A stretch of DNA of 64,000 nucleotides from Paenibacillaceae bacterium (lineage in GTDB: Bacteria; Bacillota; Bacilli; Paenibacillales; NBRC-103111): NCBI GenBank assembly GCA_029256185.1, contig JAQSYI010000001.1:310001-374000 (forward strand). Reading direction: 5' to 3'. The notes under the pieces were generated by a model. The model made no database searches, was not told the origin of the DNA, and saw only the letters and a program-made list of their open reading frames with translations. Shown here piece after piece: positions 27,568-36,668 of this stretch. The translations under genes were made by a program, and so were the position numbers. Position 1 is the stretch's first letter; the number at the start of each line of letters is the position of its first letter.

Positions 27568-27596
27568 ATTATACCATATCCCCATAATTCCAGTAA
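27568..27596 (-). promoter_or_regulatory. Promoter of the toxin gene
   Basis: Minus strand: -35 TTACTG (27591-27596), 17-bp spacer, consensus -10 TATAAT (27568-27573) with an extended TGG directly before it. It gives a ~58-nt leader before the toxin start. A strong promoter for a toxin fits a locus held in check by antisense RNA. Confidence 0.82.
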
Positions 27597-27971
27597 GTGC
27601 CATTGTGCAACTCATCCAAGTAATCACACACCATAAGCAGACCAGCGGAGCTGATTTCTCATTCTGCTTCAATGGAAATTATGGTGCGCGGTGACTAATA
27701 TTGTTTTATCAAGGGAGGCGAATAGGCAGTAGCGGCTTCGGATCAACTGGCTGCAAGGACGGACGATGCTTGAAAAGAATCGCACTCGGCGTTCCCCTCA
27801 TTCTATGTTCCGGTGGATTGAGAGAAGCATGATGATGCTGTCTTAGGCTACTGGTTGCTTGTTTCATCGGAAACTGTAATATTCCGCATAATAGTGAATG
27901 TCTTTTGCAGCGGCGGTCCTCTATAATCGAGGCAGGACCATCATCAGAATCATTGCGAAGGAGCATGATCA
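27597..27971. other. Intergenic region between toxin locus and YesM-like kinase
   Basis: No gene supported. Near its right end a TATAAT (27922-27927) on the plus strand is a likely -10 for the kinase operon, with only a weak -35. The rest shows no repeat or structure I can support. Confidence 0.55.
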
Positions 27972-29753
27972 GTGAAGCTGCCTTTTTCGATCCTGCGGAG
28001 AATGGGAATAACGCCGAAGGTGTTTCTGCTGACCTTCCTGTGCTTTGAGACGCTGATTGTGCTGGTGGCGGTTTCCTTCAGCAGGCATTCCTCGGCCATT
28101 CTGATGGAATCCCAGATGAGCAACGCCCGGCAGACGGTGCAGAAGTCCAACGGCTATCTGGAGCTGAATCTGCAGAATATCCGCACCACGCTGGCCTCGG
28201 TCATCAACGACCGGCGGCTTCAGGACGGCAATTACCGCGAGCTGGAAACCTGGATCAGCACCAACCTGATCTATCTGACCCCTGCCATAAGCAATCTGCA
28301 TCTTCTCTCGAACGGCGCCATTCTGGCCAGCTCCTCCTCCCACCGCTGGGATCTTTTGGAGGACCCCTTCCTTCGTGAAGCCCTGTTGTCCAGGAAAAGC
28401 GGCGAAGCAGTCTGGGTGGGGCCCTATTATTCCAAAGTATCGGGCTATACTCTTACCTATATATCTGATCTGCGGCTCCAGGCTGGACAAGCCGGTCTTC
28501 TCCTGGCCGATGTGAATCTGGAGCGCCTCTATTATTCCATGCTGCCCAATGAGCCGTCTGCTGTAACCGGTGAGATCATGCTGCTGGACGCGGCTATGAA
28601 GCCGGTTATTGGCAAAGCCCCGTATATCCAATACGACTTTATTGAACACCTCTATGACTTTGACCAATTTGAACCGGAGCTGCTGCGCAGGGATTGGGCC
28701 CAGACGGAAGCGTACAATCCTTCCGCCGCGGAGAGTCTCATTCTCACCAGAGGCTTCAACGAGATGCTTCAATGGCAGATCGTCCTGGTGATCAGCAAGA
28801 GCGAATTGCTGGCTCCCCTCAAGCAATCTTTGCGCTATTCCTGGCTGCTGGCCGGTATCTCCTTCCTGCTGTCCTTAGGCCTGTCCCTGTTCGTCACTTT
28901 CCTGATCAGCCGCCCCATCAAGCGGATCACCGATTCGGTCAAGGAGGTGGGCAAGGGGAACCTGAATGCCTCCCTGGCCATGGACCGGGAGGATGAGATC
29001 GGCTACCTGGCCAAGCAGTTCAATCTGATGACCAGGAAGGTGGGGCAATTGATGACCGATCTGAAGGACAGTGAGGAGCAGAAGAAGCAATCGGACTTCC
29101 GGGCGCTGCACGCCCAGATTAAGCCCCACTTTCTGTACAACACGCTGAATACCATCAGCATGCTGGGCAGACGGGGGGAGGCGGAGCGCATGGACCAGTT
29201 GATCTCCGCTCTGACCAACCAGCTCCACTACGTTCTGGACAATTCTCCCGATCCGGTCAGTCTGAGGGAGGAGCTGGCAGCCGTAGAGAATTATCTGGAG
29301 CTGATGAAGAGCCGCTATCCGGATAAATGCTCTTATGAGATGGACATCGATCCCCTCTCTCTGGAGTTCCGGCTTCCCAAGTTCATCCTGCAGCCTCTGG
29401 TGGAGAATGCGCTCTTCCATGGCATCGTTCCCGGCAATGGAGGCGGGCAGATTTATATCGGCACGATGGTGGCCGAGGACGATTGGGAGATTGTTATCGA
29501 AGACAACGGGGTTGGGATGGCGGAGGAAATGCTCCGTGATGTGCGGGAGAAACTGGCCCAATCCGGGGGCGTCCCTCCAGGCAAGCGGCATATTGGGCTG
29601 CTGAATATTCATGAGCGGTTCCGGCTGATGTTCGGAGACGATTATTCCATCTATATAGCCAGTGAGCCCCGGGTGGGCACGAAGATATGGATCAGACTTG
29701 CCCGCAAGGGAGGGGAGGGACATGATGATGAAGCGTCTGCTGTTAGTGGATGA
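27972..29753 (+). CDS. Sensor histidine kinase, YesM family
   Basis: Membrane kinase of 593 aa, starting at a GTG with AAGGAG eight bases upstream. TM1 about 18-38, an extracellular Cache-like sensor (40-285), TM2 about 290-313, HAMP 315-365, then a His_kinase domain with phospho-acceptor H386 in HAQIKPHFLYNTLN and an ATPase with VIEDNGVGM and HIGLLNIHERF. This is the sugar-responsive YesM class. Its end overlaps the response regulator start by 32 bases. It converges on module C, its likely target. Confidence 0.94.
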   Translation: MKLPFSILRRMGITPKVFLLTFLCFETLIVLVAVSFSRHSSAILMESQMSNARQTVQKSNGYLELNLQNIRTTLASVINDRRLQDGNYRELETWISTNLIYLTPAISNLHLLSNGAILASSSSHRWDLLEDPFLREALLSRKSGEAVWVGPYYSKVSGYTLTYISDLRLQAGQAGLLLADVNLERLYYSMLPNEPSAVTGEIMLLDAAMKPVIGKAPYIQYDFIEHLYDFDQFEPELLRRDWAQTEAYNPSAAESLILTRGFNEMLQWQIVLVISKSELLAPLKQSLRYSWLLAGISFLLSLGLSLFVTFLISRPIKRITDSVKEVGKGNLNASLAMDREDEIGYLAKQFNLMTRKVGQLMTDLKDSEEQKKQSDFRALHAQIKPHFLYNTLNTISMLGRRGEAERMDQLISALTNQLHYVLDNSPDPVSLREELAAVENYLELMKSRYPDKCSYEMDIDPLSLEFRLPKFILQPLVENALFHGIVPGNGGGQIYIGTMVAEDDWEIVIEDNGVGMAEEMLRDVREKLAQSGGVPPGKRHIGLLNIHERFRLMFGDDYSIYIASEPRVGTKIWIRLARKGGEGHDDEASAVSG

Positions 29754-31338
29754 CGAGCTGCTGGCCAGACAGCATATCCGGGAAACCTTCCCGTGGGCGG
29801 AGTGGGGCTATGAGATTGCGGGGGAAGCCACCAACGGGGTGGAGGCGCTGGCCATGTCGGAGCAGCTTGATCCGGACATTGCCTTGATCGATATCACCAT
29901 GCCGGTTATGGACGGATTGGCGCTCTTAAAGCATATGAGCAGCCGTCATCCCCGCACCAAGTGCATTATTCTTACGGCTCACCGGGAGTTCAGCTTCGCT
30001 AAGCAGGCGCTGGAGAACGGGGCGGTGGGGTATATTCTGAAGGCCCCTGTGGATCTGGGGGAAACCAAGGCGGCTCTGGACCGGGCGCTGCTGGAATCGG
30101 AGAAGGACCTGAGGCTGTTGTCCGGTTCCCGGGACCACAGCACGATCCGGAACCACCAGTATCCGCTGCGCAAGCATTTGTTCCAGCAGCTGCTGACGGG
30201 CGTGTATGCGGCCGACGAGGAAATTATCCGCCAAGGGCAAGCCATTGGCGCCCACCTGCAGGCTTCCCCGCAGCTCCTGCTTGTCTGTGAAGCGGACCGC
30301 CTGCACCGGTTTCAAGCCCGCTACTCGGACAGTGACCGCAGCTTGATCGAATTCAGCCTGCTCGAGATTATCCGCGAATCCCTAGAGGAGCTGCTGCCCG
30401 GACAGGTGGAGCTGTTTCCCCTCCACTTCGGAAGAGTCGTGCTGCTCCTGTTCCCCTATGCGGATCAGCGGGACCGGGAGGGGTACGTGGAGCTGTGCAC
30501 CAGGCTGGACCGGGCGATTCAGCCCATGCTGCACAAGTATCTGGATTTGCAGCTGGTCCTGGCGGCAAGCGAGCCGTTCAGCCATCCCCGGCAGATCAGG
30601 GGGATCTACAAGCAGACAGAGGAGCTGCTGATTCACCGCTTCTACCAGGAGCGCCCCCGGCCCATCTTTGCCTATTGCGCCCAGCCGTTCGTGCCTGCAG
30701 CAGACGATCGTCTGACTGCGCTCAGGCAGCTGGCGGAGCCGTTGGCCAGGGAGGAACAGCCGGAAGGGACCCGCGTCAAGTGCTTGGTACGAATCCAGGC
30801 GGCGATAGCAGCGGCCAAGCTTCAGCCTTCCCGGGTGACAGGCTGGTTCCATTCCCTGCGCTCTCTGTTCACAGACGGGGCGGCATCGGCGGGCTGGCCC
30901 GATTACGCTTCAGCCGTCAGCCTCTATGACGCCGTGCAGCTGCTGGAGGACTGGCTCGGCAAGCGGGACCGGCTCCTGGCGGCCGCAGTCGCAGCACGTC
31001 CGGAGATTGCCCGGTCCCTCCAGTTTATCCGGGAGCATATCGGGGATGAATTGACACTGGAGAGCATCTCCCGGGAATCGGGACTCAGCACCTCCCACTT
31101 CAGCCATCTGTTCCGCAAGGAACTGGGCATGTCCGTAATCGATTATGTGCTGGAGCAGCGGATTGAGCTGGCCAAGCAATATCTGGCTGAGGGGAAGTAC
31201 CGCAATTACGAGCTGGCGGAGAAGGTGGGGTTCCAGCACTACTCTTACTTCTCCAACATGTTCAAGAAGCTGACCGGCATCAGTCCCAATGATTACCGCC
31301 GCTCCGTCAAGCAGGTGGTTCCCGGGCCGGAGCATTGA
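29722..31338 (+). CDS. Response regulator with AraC output, YesN family
   Basis: 538 aa. The receiver domain (1-120) has LLLVDDE and the phospho-acceptor D57 in LIDITMP; the conserved lysine is in YILKAPVD, with an Ala between Lys and Pro where KP is usual. A variable middle region (about 150-420) is followed by an AraC DNA-binding domain (about 435-530; ESISRESGLSTSHFSHLF and YSYFSNMFKKLTGISP). The start has GGGAGGGA upstream and lies inside the kinase gene, so the two are translationally coupled. It probably activates the convergent module C transporter operon. Confidence 0.94.
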   Translation: MMMKRLLLVDDELLARQHIRETFPWAEWGYEIAGEATNGVEALAMSEQLDPDIALIDITMPVMDGLALLKHMSSRHPRTKCIILTAHREFSFAKQALENGAVGYILKAPVDLGETKAALDRALLESEKDLRLLSGSRDHSTIRNHQYPLRKHLFQQLLTGVYAADEEIIRQGQAIGAHLQASPQLLLVCEADRLHRFQARYSDSDRSLIEFSLLEIIRESLEELLPGQVELFPLHFGRVVLLLFPYADQRDREGYVELCTRLDRAIQPMLHKYLDLQLVLAASEPFSHPRQIRGIYKQTEELLIHRFYQERPRPIFAYCAQPFVPAADDRLTALRQLAEPLAREEQPEGTRVKCLVRIQAAIAAAKLQPSRVTGWFHSLRSLFTDGAASAGWPDYASAVSLYDAVQLLEDWLGKRDRLLAAAVAARPEIARSLQFIREHIGDELTLESISRESGLSTSHFSHLFRKELGMSVIDYVLEQRIELAKQYLAEGKYRNYELAEKVGFQHYSYFSNMFKKLTGISPNDYRRSVKQVVPGPEH

Positions 31339-31364
31339 GACAGCGTGTTTCATCCATCAAGGAC

Positions 31365-31412
31365 GCCAAAACCCTGCCGTAGAGGTTCGCTCTGGGCAGG
31401 GTTTGGCTTTTT
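31365..31412. terminator. Bidirectional terminator between the YesN-like gene and module C
   Basis: GCCAAAACCCTGCC (31365-31378) pairs with GGCAGGGTTTGGC (31395-31407), then CTTTTTG on the plus strand. On the minus strand, the complementary stem is followed by T-poor sequence, so it mainly serves the plus-strand kinase/regulator operon, but it lies between two convergent genes. Confidence 0.85.
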
Positions 31413-31438
31413 GCGTTTGGCATCCGGGTTAAGAAGCG

Positions 31439-33025
31439 CTATTTGCCCGGATTCAGCTTGCTGATGAAATCATTCATCTGCTTTACATAGTCCAGCCCGC
31501 CGTTCTTGTACCAGCCGGCAAGCAGCTCGTCAAACTTGGCAACGGACTCCTTGCCCATAATGATCTTCATTACGGTCTGGGACCAGACCTTCTGATAATC
31601 CTGATAGTCAGGCTTCTTGGCCGCTTCCGGGAGGAAGCCTGCGTCCATGGGCGTCTTAACCGTCTCCAGCGCGGTAGTCAGCCACGGCGAGATTTTCTCG
31701 ATCACCTGCTTGGGATTGCCCGCAGTGAAGAATCCGGGGTCATACGCCCGCCTCATGGAATTGCGGCGGATATAGAAGTTGGTGGGTGCGTTGGCCTTGC
31801 TCACCTTCTCCCCGTCCTTCAGTTCATAGTCCGTTCCTTCGTATCCGTTCGTCACTATGGGCCAGAGCTCGTCAGACAGCCAGGAGTTCAGGAGATCTAC
31901 GGCTTTTTGCGGATTTTTGGCCGTCTTGGTAATTCCCCAGAAGCCCCACAGGCCGTTGGCGCCAACAGCCAGATTGCCGCTCGTGACCTGCCCGTTGTCA
32001 TCCTTCACCCAGATGTAGGTCAGTTCGGCCTGGGGATTCTGCTTCTGCAGTTCGCCCAGGTGCCAGACATAATGTCCTGCGAAGCCGGGGTATACGCCGG
32101 TCAGGCCCCGCCAGAACCGTTCACGCTGCTTGGTGCCGTCATTGGTGGCGGAGTCGGGGTCAAAGTATCCCCCCGTATACAGCTTGGCAGTGTAGGCCAG
32201 CGCATCCTTGAAGTTGGTGGAGCTGGAATCGTACATGGCATTCATGTATGGATATTCCCCGCCTGCCGCCTTCTGCCAGCCCACCAGTCCGAACGCTCCC
32301 GTCAGGATAGGATCGAACACCTTGTTGGCATTGACCACCCCGGCATAGCCGTAAGTGTCCTTCTTGCCGTTGCCATCCGGATCATTGAGGGTAAATTGCT
32401 TCAGAACATCCTCGAACTGGTCCTTGGTGACCTTGCCGTCTCCGGGAAGGGAGATATTGAGCTTATCCAGCCAGTCCTTCCTGACCCAGAAGCCGTCATT
32501 GCGCACCACAGACGTTCTGGGAATGCCGTAAATTCTCTCGTCCTTATTGACCTTCAGGGCATCCCACTCCGACTGGTACGTATATTTGTTGATGTAGTCC
32601 GCGGTCTTCAGATAATCGTTGACCGGAATGATGATGCCATCCTTCAGGGCGTTCTGGAAGCTGGCATCCGAAGTGCCCGGGAAGAAGACCACATCGGGAT
32701 AGTCCCCCGAGGCCAGCATGAGCTGCACTCTTTCCTTGTAGCCCGTTACCGGCGGAATTTCCCACTGAATTTTCACATTATTATGGGCTTCCAACTGGGC
32801 GACAAATTTCTTGTCCGTTTCGGAAATATCAGGCGTGTCGTAATTGGCCATGATCTTCAGCGTAACCGGTGCGGAAGCGGTGGGACTGGCAGCAGCGGCA
32901 CCCGCCGATGGCTTCGCCGAATCCGACGGAGCAGGGTCGGTATTGTTGGCGCCATCTCCGCATGCAGTCAGCGCGGATGCCAATGTCAGGCAGATAAAAC
33001 CGGTGAATACCCCTTTTTTGTTCAT
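31439..33025 (-). CDS. Extracellular solute-binding lipoprotein (module C)
   Basis: 528 aa with lipobox LTAC. I use the second ATG (33025), which has AGGAG nine bases upstream; the first ATG (33034) abuts that site. Landmarks: MLASGDYPDVVFFPGTSD, the DPDGNGKKDT loop and a C-terminal AGWYKNGG segment. It is the last gene of a permease-permease-binding protein operon. Its end faces the convergent YesN-like regulator across a terminator. Confidence 0.94.
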   Translation of the reverse strand: MNKKGVFTGFICLTLASALTACGDGANNTDPAPSDSAKPSAGAAAASPTASAPVTLKIMANYDTPDISETDKKFVAQLEAHNNVKIQWEIPPVTGYKERVQLMLASGDYPDVVFFPGTSDASFQNALKDGIIIPVNDYLKTADYINKYTYQSEWDALKVNKDERIYGIPRTSVVRNDGFWVRKDWLDKLNISLPGDGKVTKDQFEDVLKQFTLNDPDGNGKKDTYGYAGVVNANKVFDPILTGAFGLVGWQKAAGGEYPYMNAMYDSSSTNFKDALAYTAKLYTGGYFDPDSATNDGTKQRERFWRGLTGVYPGFAGHYVWHLGELQKQNPQAELTYIWVKDDNGQVTSGNLAVGANGLWGFWGITKTAKNPQKAVDLLNSWLSDELWPIVTNGYEGTDYELKDGEKVSKANAPTNFYIRRNSMRRAYDPGFFTAGNPKQVIEKISPWLTTALETVKTPMDAGFLPEAAKKPDYQDYQKVWSQTVMKIIMGKESVAKFDELLAGWYKNGGLDYVKQMNDFISKLNPGK

Positions 33026-33101
33026 CTTGTTCATCTCCTATAGTAATAATAGTTCAGTTTTATGATAACGGGAAGACTCCCATTGCCATCTGGAGCTTTA
33101 G

Positions 33102-33971
33102 TCAGCCTTTTACAGAGCCGAGCATGATGCCTTTGACAAAGTACTTCTGCAAGAACGGATACACCATCAGGATGGGGACCATGACCAGCATCAGAGTCGC
33201 ATATTGAATGCTCTCCGAGGTCACCTGATTGGCGTTGATCTCTGCGGTGTTGGCGGTGTTGGCGAGCATGCTGGCGGCTTCGATGATTTCCCGCAGGAAC
33301 AGCATCAGCGGCCATTTGCTTTGGGAATGAATGTAGATGATGGCATTGAAGAAATTGTTCCAGTATCCCACTGCGGCAAACAAAGCCAGGGTGGCGATAA
33401 TCGGCTTGGAGAGCGGCACGACAATCCGCAGCAGAATGTAAGGGTAGGAAGCGCCGTCCATGCTGGCGGCCTCCTCCAGCTCTTCGGGAAGCGACTCGAA
33501 GAAGTTTTTCATCAGGATCAGATTGAACCCGGAGAACAGGGCGGGCACGATCAGAGCTGTCAGTGTATCCAACAGGCCCAGCGAGCGCATAAGATAGTAG
33601 TTGGGAATCAGTCCGCCGTTGAACAGCATGGTGAAAATAATGGCTACCATCAGAAGCCGGCGGCCCTTCAGGATTTTCTTGGATAACGGGTAGGCGGTGA
33701 GCACATAGAGAGCCAGACCCATAACGACGCCCAGAACGGTGATAATGATCGTGTTCAGATAGCTGGTCCACAGCACCGGGCGGGACATGATCTCCCGGTA
33801 AGCGTCCAGAGAGAGCTCCCGGGGCCATATCATCATGGGATTGTTCACATAAGCCGAATAGGAACTTAAGGAAACGGAGGCTACGTTGACGAAGGGATAG
33901 AGCATGGCGATGCAAATAAGTATGATCAGGAGATAATTGATAACGTCGAATAACTCTATTTTTTTTCTCAT
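33102..33971 (-). CDS. Carbohydrate ABC transporter permease, LplC/YtcP type (module C)
   Basis: 289 aa with six predicted membrane segments, EAA loop ELEEAASMDGASYP and ending QKYFVKGIMLGSVKG. The ATG at 33971 has AGGAGA six bases upstream; the frame extends further upstream into the preceding gene but without a ribosome binding site. It follows the LplB-type gene by 10 bases. Confidence 0.94.
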   Translation of the reverse strand: MRKKIELFDVINYLLIILICIAMLYPFVNVASVSLSSYSAYVNNPMMIWPRELSLDAYREIMSRPVLWTSYLNTIIITVLGVVMGLALYVLTAYPLSKKILKGRRLLMVAIIFTMLFNGGLIPNYYLMRSLGLLDTLTALIVPALFSGFNLILMKNFFESLPEELEEAASMDGASYPYILLRIVVPLSKPIIATLALFAAVGYWNNFFNAIIYIHSQSKWPLMLFLREIIEAASMLANTANTAEINANQVTSESIQYATLMLVMVPILMVYPFLQKYFVKGIMLGSVKG

Positions 33972-33981
33972 AAGGGCTCTC

Positions 33982-34932
33982 CTACCATATTTGTTGTCCG
34001 AACAAACGGGCAATCCGGTTCGCGATCAGGACCAGAACGAAGCCGATTACAGCCTTGAACAGTCCCACGGCAGCGGAGAACGACAGCCTTCCGTCGATGA
34101 GCCCGATCCGGTACGTATACGTTTCCAGCACATCCGCAACCTCATAGGTGGCCGGATTGTACAGGAGGAACACCTGTTCGAAGCCGTTGTCCAGGATGCG
34201 GCCCATCTGGAGCACCAGCAGGACAATTACCGTTGAAGTGATGCCCGGCAGAGTAATGTGCAGGATTTGCTGGATGCGGGTGGCGCCGTCCATTTTGGCG
34301 GATTCGTAGAGTGTAGGATCGATGCCGGTCATGGCTGCCAAATAGATTATCGTGCCCCAGCCTACGCCTTTCCATACCTCGGCAGAAATCAGGATAGTCC
34401 GGAAATAATCCGGCTCAAGCAGAAACGGGATCGGCTTGAATCCGAAAGAGGCGATCACATGGTTGACCGGACCCGTTGACGGTGACAGGAAGTTGATGAC
34501 CATCCCAGCCAGAACAACCCATGAGATAAAGTGGGGCAGGTAAATGATGGTTTGCGTGATCCGCTTGAAGGCCATATGCCGGACTTCGTTGATCATTACG
34601 GCAAGCACGATGGGAGCGGGAAAGGTCCAGATCAACTGATAGATGCTGAGCAGCAGGGTATTGCGCAGCACCACGTAGAAATCATGGGAATGGAACAGGT
34701 AACTGAAATTCTCCAGGCCCACCCAATCGCTTGCCCAGATGCCCCGGACCAGACTGAAATCCTTGAAGGCGATCACAATCCCGAATACGGGAATGTATTT
34801 GAAGACAAGCAGATAGGCGCATCCGGGGATGAGAAACAAGTACAGCCACATGTAGCGGGTAAAATGTTTGGCACGCAGGCTCCTCCGGTTATTCGCCAGA
34901 AGGGCGGGCCGGCTGTCTGTGAGGGTATTCAT
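33982..34932 (-). CDS. Carbohydrate ABC transporter permease, LplB type (module C)
   Basis: 316 aa, first gene of module C. The ATG at 34932 has AAGGAG five bases upstream; the frame is open to 35025 but lacks a site there. First membrane segment LYLFLIPGCAYLLVFKYIP, EAA loop YESAKMDGATRI. A probable -10 (TATAAG, minus, 35027-35032) and a CTTGCATGCAAG palindrome (35007-35018) lie upstream. Confidence 0.93.
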   Translation of the reverse strand: MNTLTDSRPALLANNRRSLRAKHFTRYMWLYLFLIPGCAYLLVFKYIPVFGIVIAFKDFSLVRGIWASDWVGLENFSYLFHSHDFYVVLRNTLLLSIYQLIWTFPAPIVLAVMINEVRHMAFKRITQTIIYLPHFISWVVLAGMVINFLSPSTGPVNHVIASFGFKPIPFLLEPDYFRTILISAEVWKGVGWGTIIYLAAMTGIDPTLYESAKMDGATRIQQILHITLPGITSTVIVLLVLQMGRILDNGFEQVFLLYNPATYEVADVLETYTYRIGLIDGRLSFSAAVGLFKAVIGFVLVLIANRIARLFGQQIW

Positions 34933-35006
34933 GCAAACTCCTTCCTTTCGTTTCCTCTGTTGTTCGTTTCTTCGGTTGTTCCTGACGGGTTCTTCGACGC
35001 AATGCG

Positions 35007-35018
35007 CTTGCATGCAAG
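35007..35018. promoter_or_regulatory. 12-bp palindrome near the module C start site
   Basis: CTTGCATGCAAG, a perfect 12-bp palindrome, sits just downstream of a TATAAG -10-like element (minus, 35027-35032), so it would overlap or follow the transcription start. It could be an operator; a chance palindrome is possible. Confidence 0.4.
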
Positions 35019-35295
35019 ATTGCATACTTATAATTTACGCTGGTCCAGGGGCGGCGAATATGAAGGATTATCTGAAATATTAAGGTATACGGTTATCCCG
35101 GTTAAGCTGAAGCGGTCCCGGCGGCGATTGTATGGCATGCCCCAGGCAAGGCCATTCAGTATGAAATTTCGCATAGAATGGGCTCAACGCTACCACTGGC
35201 AGCACAGACGGCCCATTTAAGGGAATGCGTGCTGCTTCAAAACGGTAAAAAACCGGAGTGTCCTCAAGAGAAGACAAGCCGGTTCAAGGGAAACA

Positions 35296-35320
35296 AGCCG
35301 GAACGGCAACCGTTCCGGCT
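35296..35320 (-). terminator. Perfect hairpin after the M24-like gene
   Basis: AGCCGGAACGG (35296-35306) and CCGTTCCGGCT (35310-35320) form an 11-bp perfect stem with a 3-base loop. On the minus strand TGTTTCCC follows, so it may be a weak terminator for the M24-like gene that ends at 35552, although it lies about 230 bp downstream. Confidence 0.5.
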
Positions 35321-35402
35321 GCAGACCGCAGCTGCGGGGGCATCAATTCGTGTTCCAGCAGGAAAGCAAGCACCCCCTCCCCGGCACAGGCAAGAGAAGG
35401 GT

Positions 35403-35529
35403 CACGGGTGTTTGGGTTGCATGGTCCGGGGAGCGGGAGGAGCCACGGGTGTTTGGGTTGCATGGTCCGGGGAGCGGGAGGGGTCGTCACGGGTGTTTGG
35501 CTTGCCTGCGACCGGGAGCGGAGGAGATC
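35403..35529. repeat. Degenerate tandem repeat, three units of 41-44 bp
   Basis: Units at 35403-35443, 35444-35487 and 35488-35529 share CACGGGTGTTTGGGTTGC then TGGTCCGGGGAGCGGGAGG; the third is diverged. There is no spacer of constant length with variable sequence, so it is not a CRISPR. It is in noncoding DNA just past the end of the M24-like gene. Confidence 0.85.
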
Positions 35530-35551
35530 AACCCGCATCTGGCGTTCGCGT

Positions 35552-36655
35552 CTACCGGATCAGGATTCCCGGCCGGCTCCAGCGCCGCCCTTCCAGCAGG
35601 ATCTCCACGGAAGGATAATTCCCGGTATGAGTAAGAATAAGGGGAGAGCCCGTCCCGTCAAGCAGCATCGTATCCTCTGATTTCACTCCGGTGATCGAGG
35701 GGTTCCACGCGTAGACCTGATTGGGGGCAATCCGCCGCTCCACGTTGGGCAAGGCCAACTGCTCCCGTGTCATGTAGCCTGTTAGCCCTCCCTGATGGTG
35801 AAGCCCGATCTCCGCGGGGAACCCGGCATCCAGGTAGCAGATCTCAAGCAGCGCATACATGTCGCCCAGGGTCCGGCCCGGCCGGGTAGCGCTCATGATG
35901 CGGGCATCAATCTCTGCCACACTGATATGCTTGCGTATAAGATCAGGCGAAGGGGGACCAAAGTGGACCAGTCTGGTGCAGGAGACAATCCGGCCTTTGC
36001 TCCGCGCCCCCAGCACCAGCATGGCGTAGGAAGCAAGCTTGCGCGGCGTGGGCAGGGGATGGCGGAACTGTCTCACCCGGTCATCCGCGGCAACCAGCAC
36101 AACAATCGCCTCCAGCTCACGCTCCAGGCACTGCCGGGTCATAGCTCCCCCGATCTCCAACTCGGACTGGCCCTGCTTCAACTCCAGTGCCACAGACTCC
36201 AATGCACCGGCGGCCAGTCTCCCGAGCCGCTTCCATGCCTCCTGCTCCTCCTGCTCCACATGGGTCCGAAGCCGGGACAACTCCAACTCGACGGAGGGCT
36301 GGCAATCGTCCATTACTAAAGCATAGCCCGCGGTAAGCCTGCCGATAGCGCGCAGCCTGCCGTCAGGCTCATGCCATGGCCACTGATGCACGATGATAGA
36401 GGTATTGTCTGATCCCCCGCCGATCTCTTCTGCCGTCATTCGCTCCGCCTCTATATTGCTCGACAGCAGAAAGCACTGCTGCGGTGTAACGATAACGGTA
36501 CAGCAGGCCAGCTCCGCGGCCAAATTAATATGGCTGCGCGCTTCCGTCAGCCAGGAGATGTTCTTCTGCTGTGTCAGGACCAGCGCGTCCCATCCGCAGC
36601 GGTTCATCGCATGGCGCACAGCAGCCAGCTTCTTGCTCAGCAAGTCTATATTCAT
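35552..36655 (-). CDS. M24-family pita-bread protein lacking the metal-binding aspartates
   Basis: 367 aa: an N-terminal creatinase-like domain (about 1-135) and a C-terminal pita-bread domain. M24 aminopeptidases bind two metals through Asp, Asp, His, Glu, Glu. Here the histidine region (H286-H287 in LHHQGGLTGY) and E327 (KSEDTMLL) are present, but the usual two aspartates are not: the segment is LVLGARSKGRIVSCTRLV, with neither the D-x-G nor the SD-x-TR. It may be a metal-independent hydrolase like creatinase, or a non-catalytic protein. It is the last gene of module D, 13 bases after the AraC sensor gene. Confidence 0.8.
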   Translation of the reverse strand: MNIDLLSKKLAAVRHAMNRCGWDALVLTQQKNISWLTEARSHINLAAELACCTVIVTPQQCFLLSSNIEAERMTAEEIGGGSDNTSIIVHQWPWHEPDGRLRAIGRLTAGYALVMDDCQPSVELELSRLRTHVEQEEQEAWKRLGRLAAGALESVALELKQGQSELEIGGAMTRQCLERELEAIVVLVAADDRVRQFRHPLPTPRKLASYAMLVLGARSKGRIVSCTRLVHFGPPSPDLIRKHISVAEIDARIMSATRPGRTLGDMYALLEICYLDAGFPAEIGLHHQGGLTGYMTREQLALPNVERRIAPNQVYAWNPSITGVKSEDTMLLDGTGSPLILTHTGNYPSVEILLEGRRWSRPGILIR

Positions 36656-36668
36656 GGCAACCTGACAC

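Larger units (their letters stand above)
35033..35551. other. Gene-free region upstream of module C
   Basis: About 520 bp with no supportable gene. It contains a perfect hairpin (35296-35320) and a three-unit tandem repeat (35403-35529), described separately. The remaining sequence is repetitive-looking GC-rich DNA. Small open frames here read through the repeats and have no ribosome binding site. Confidence 0.6.

Noticed and set aside
27709..27966. Minus-strand open frame of 85 codons upstream of the kinase
   Set aside because: No ribosome binding site, no family resemblance, and it covers the probable kinase promoter.
34933..35025. N-terminal extension of the module C LplB-type permease
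   Set aside because: No ribosome binding site at 35025; AAGGAG precedes the ATG at 34932 and the extension is unlike the family.
35403..35529. Tandem repeats that might be a small CRISPR array
   Set aside because: The units are contiguous, without constant repeats and variable spacers, and no cas genes are present.
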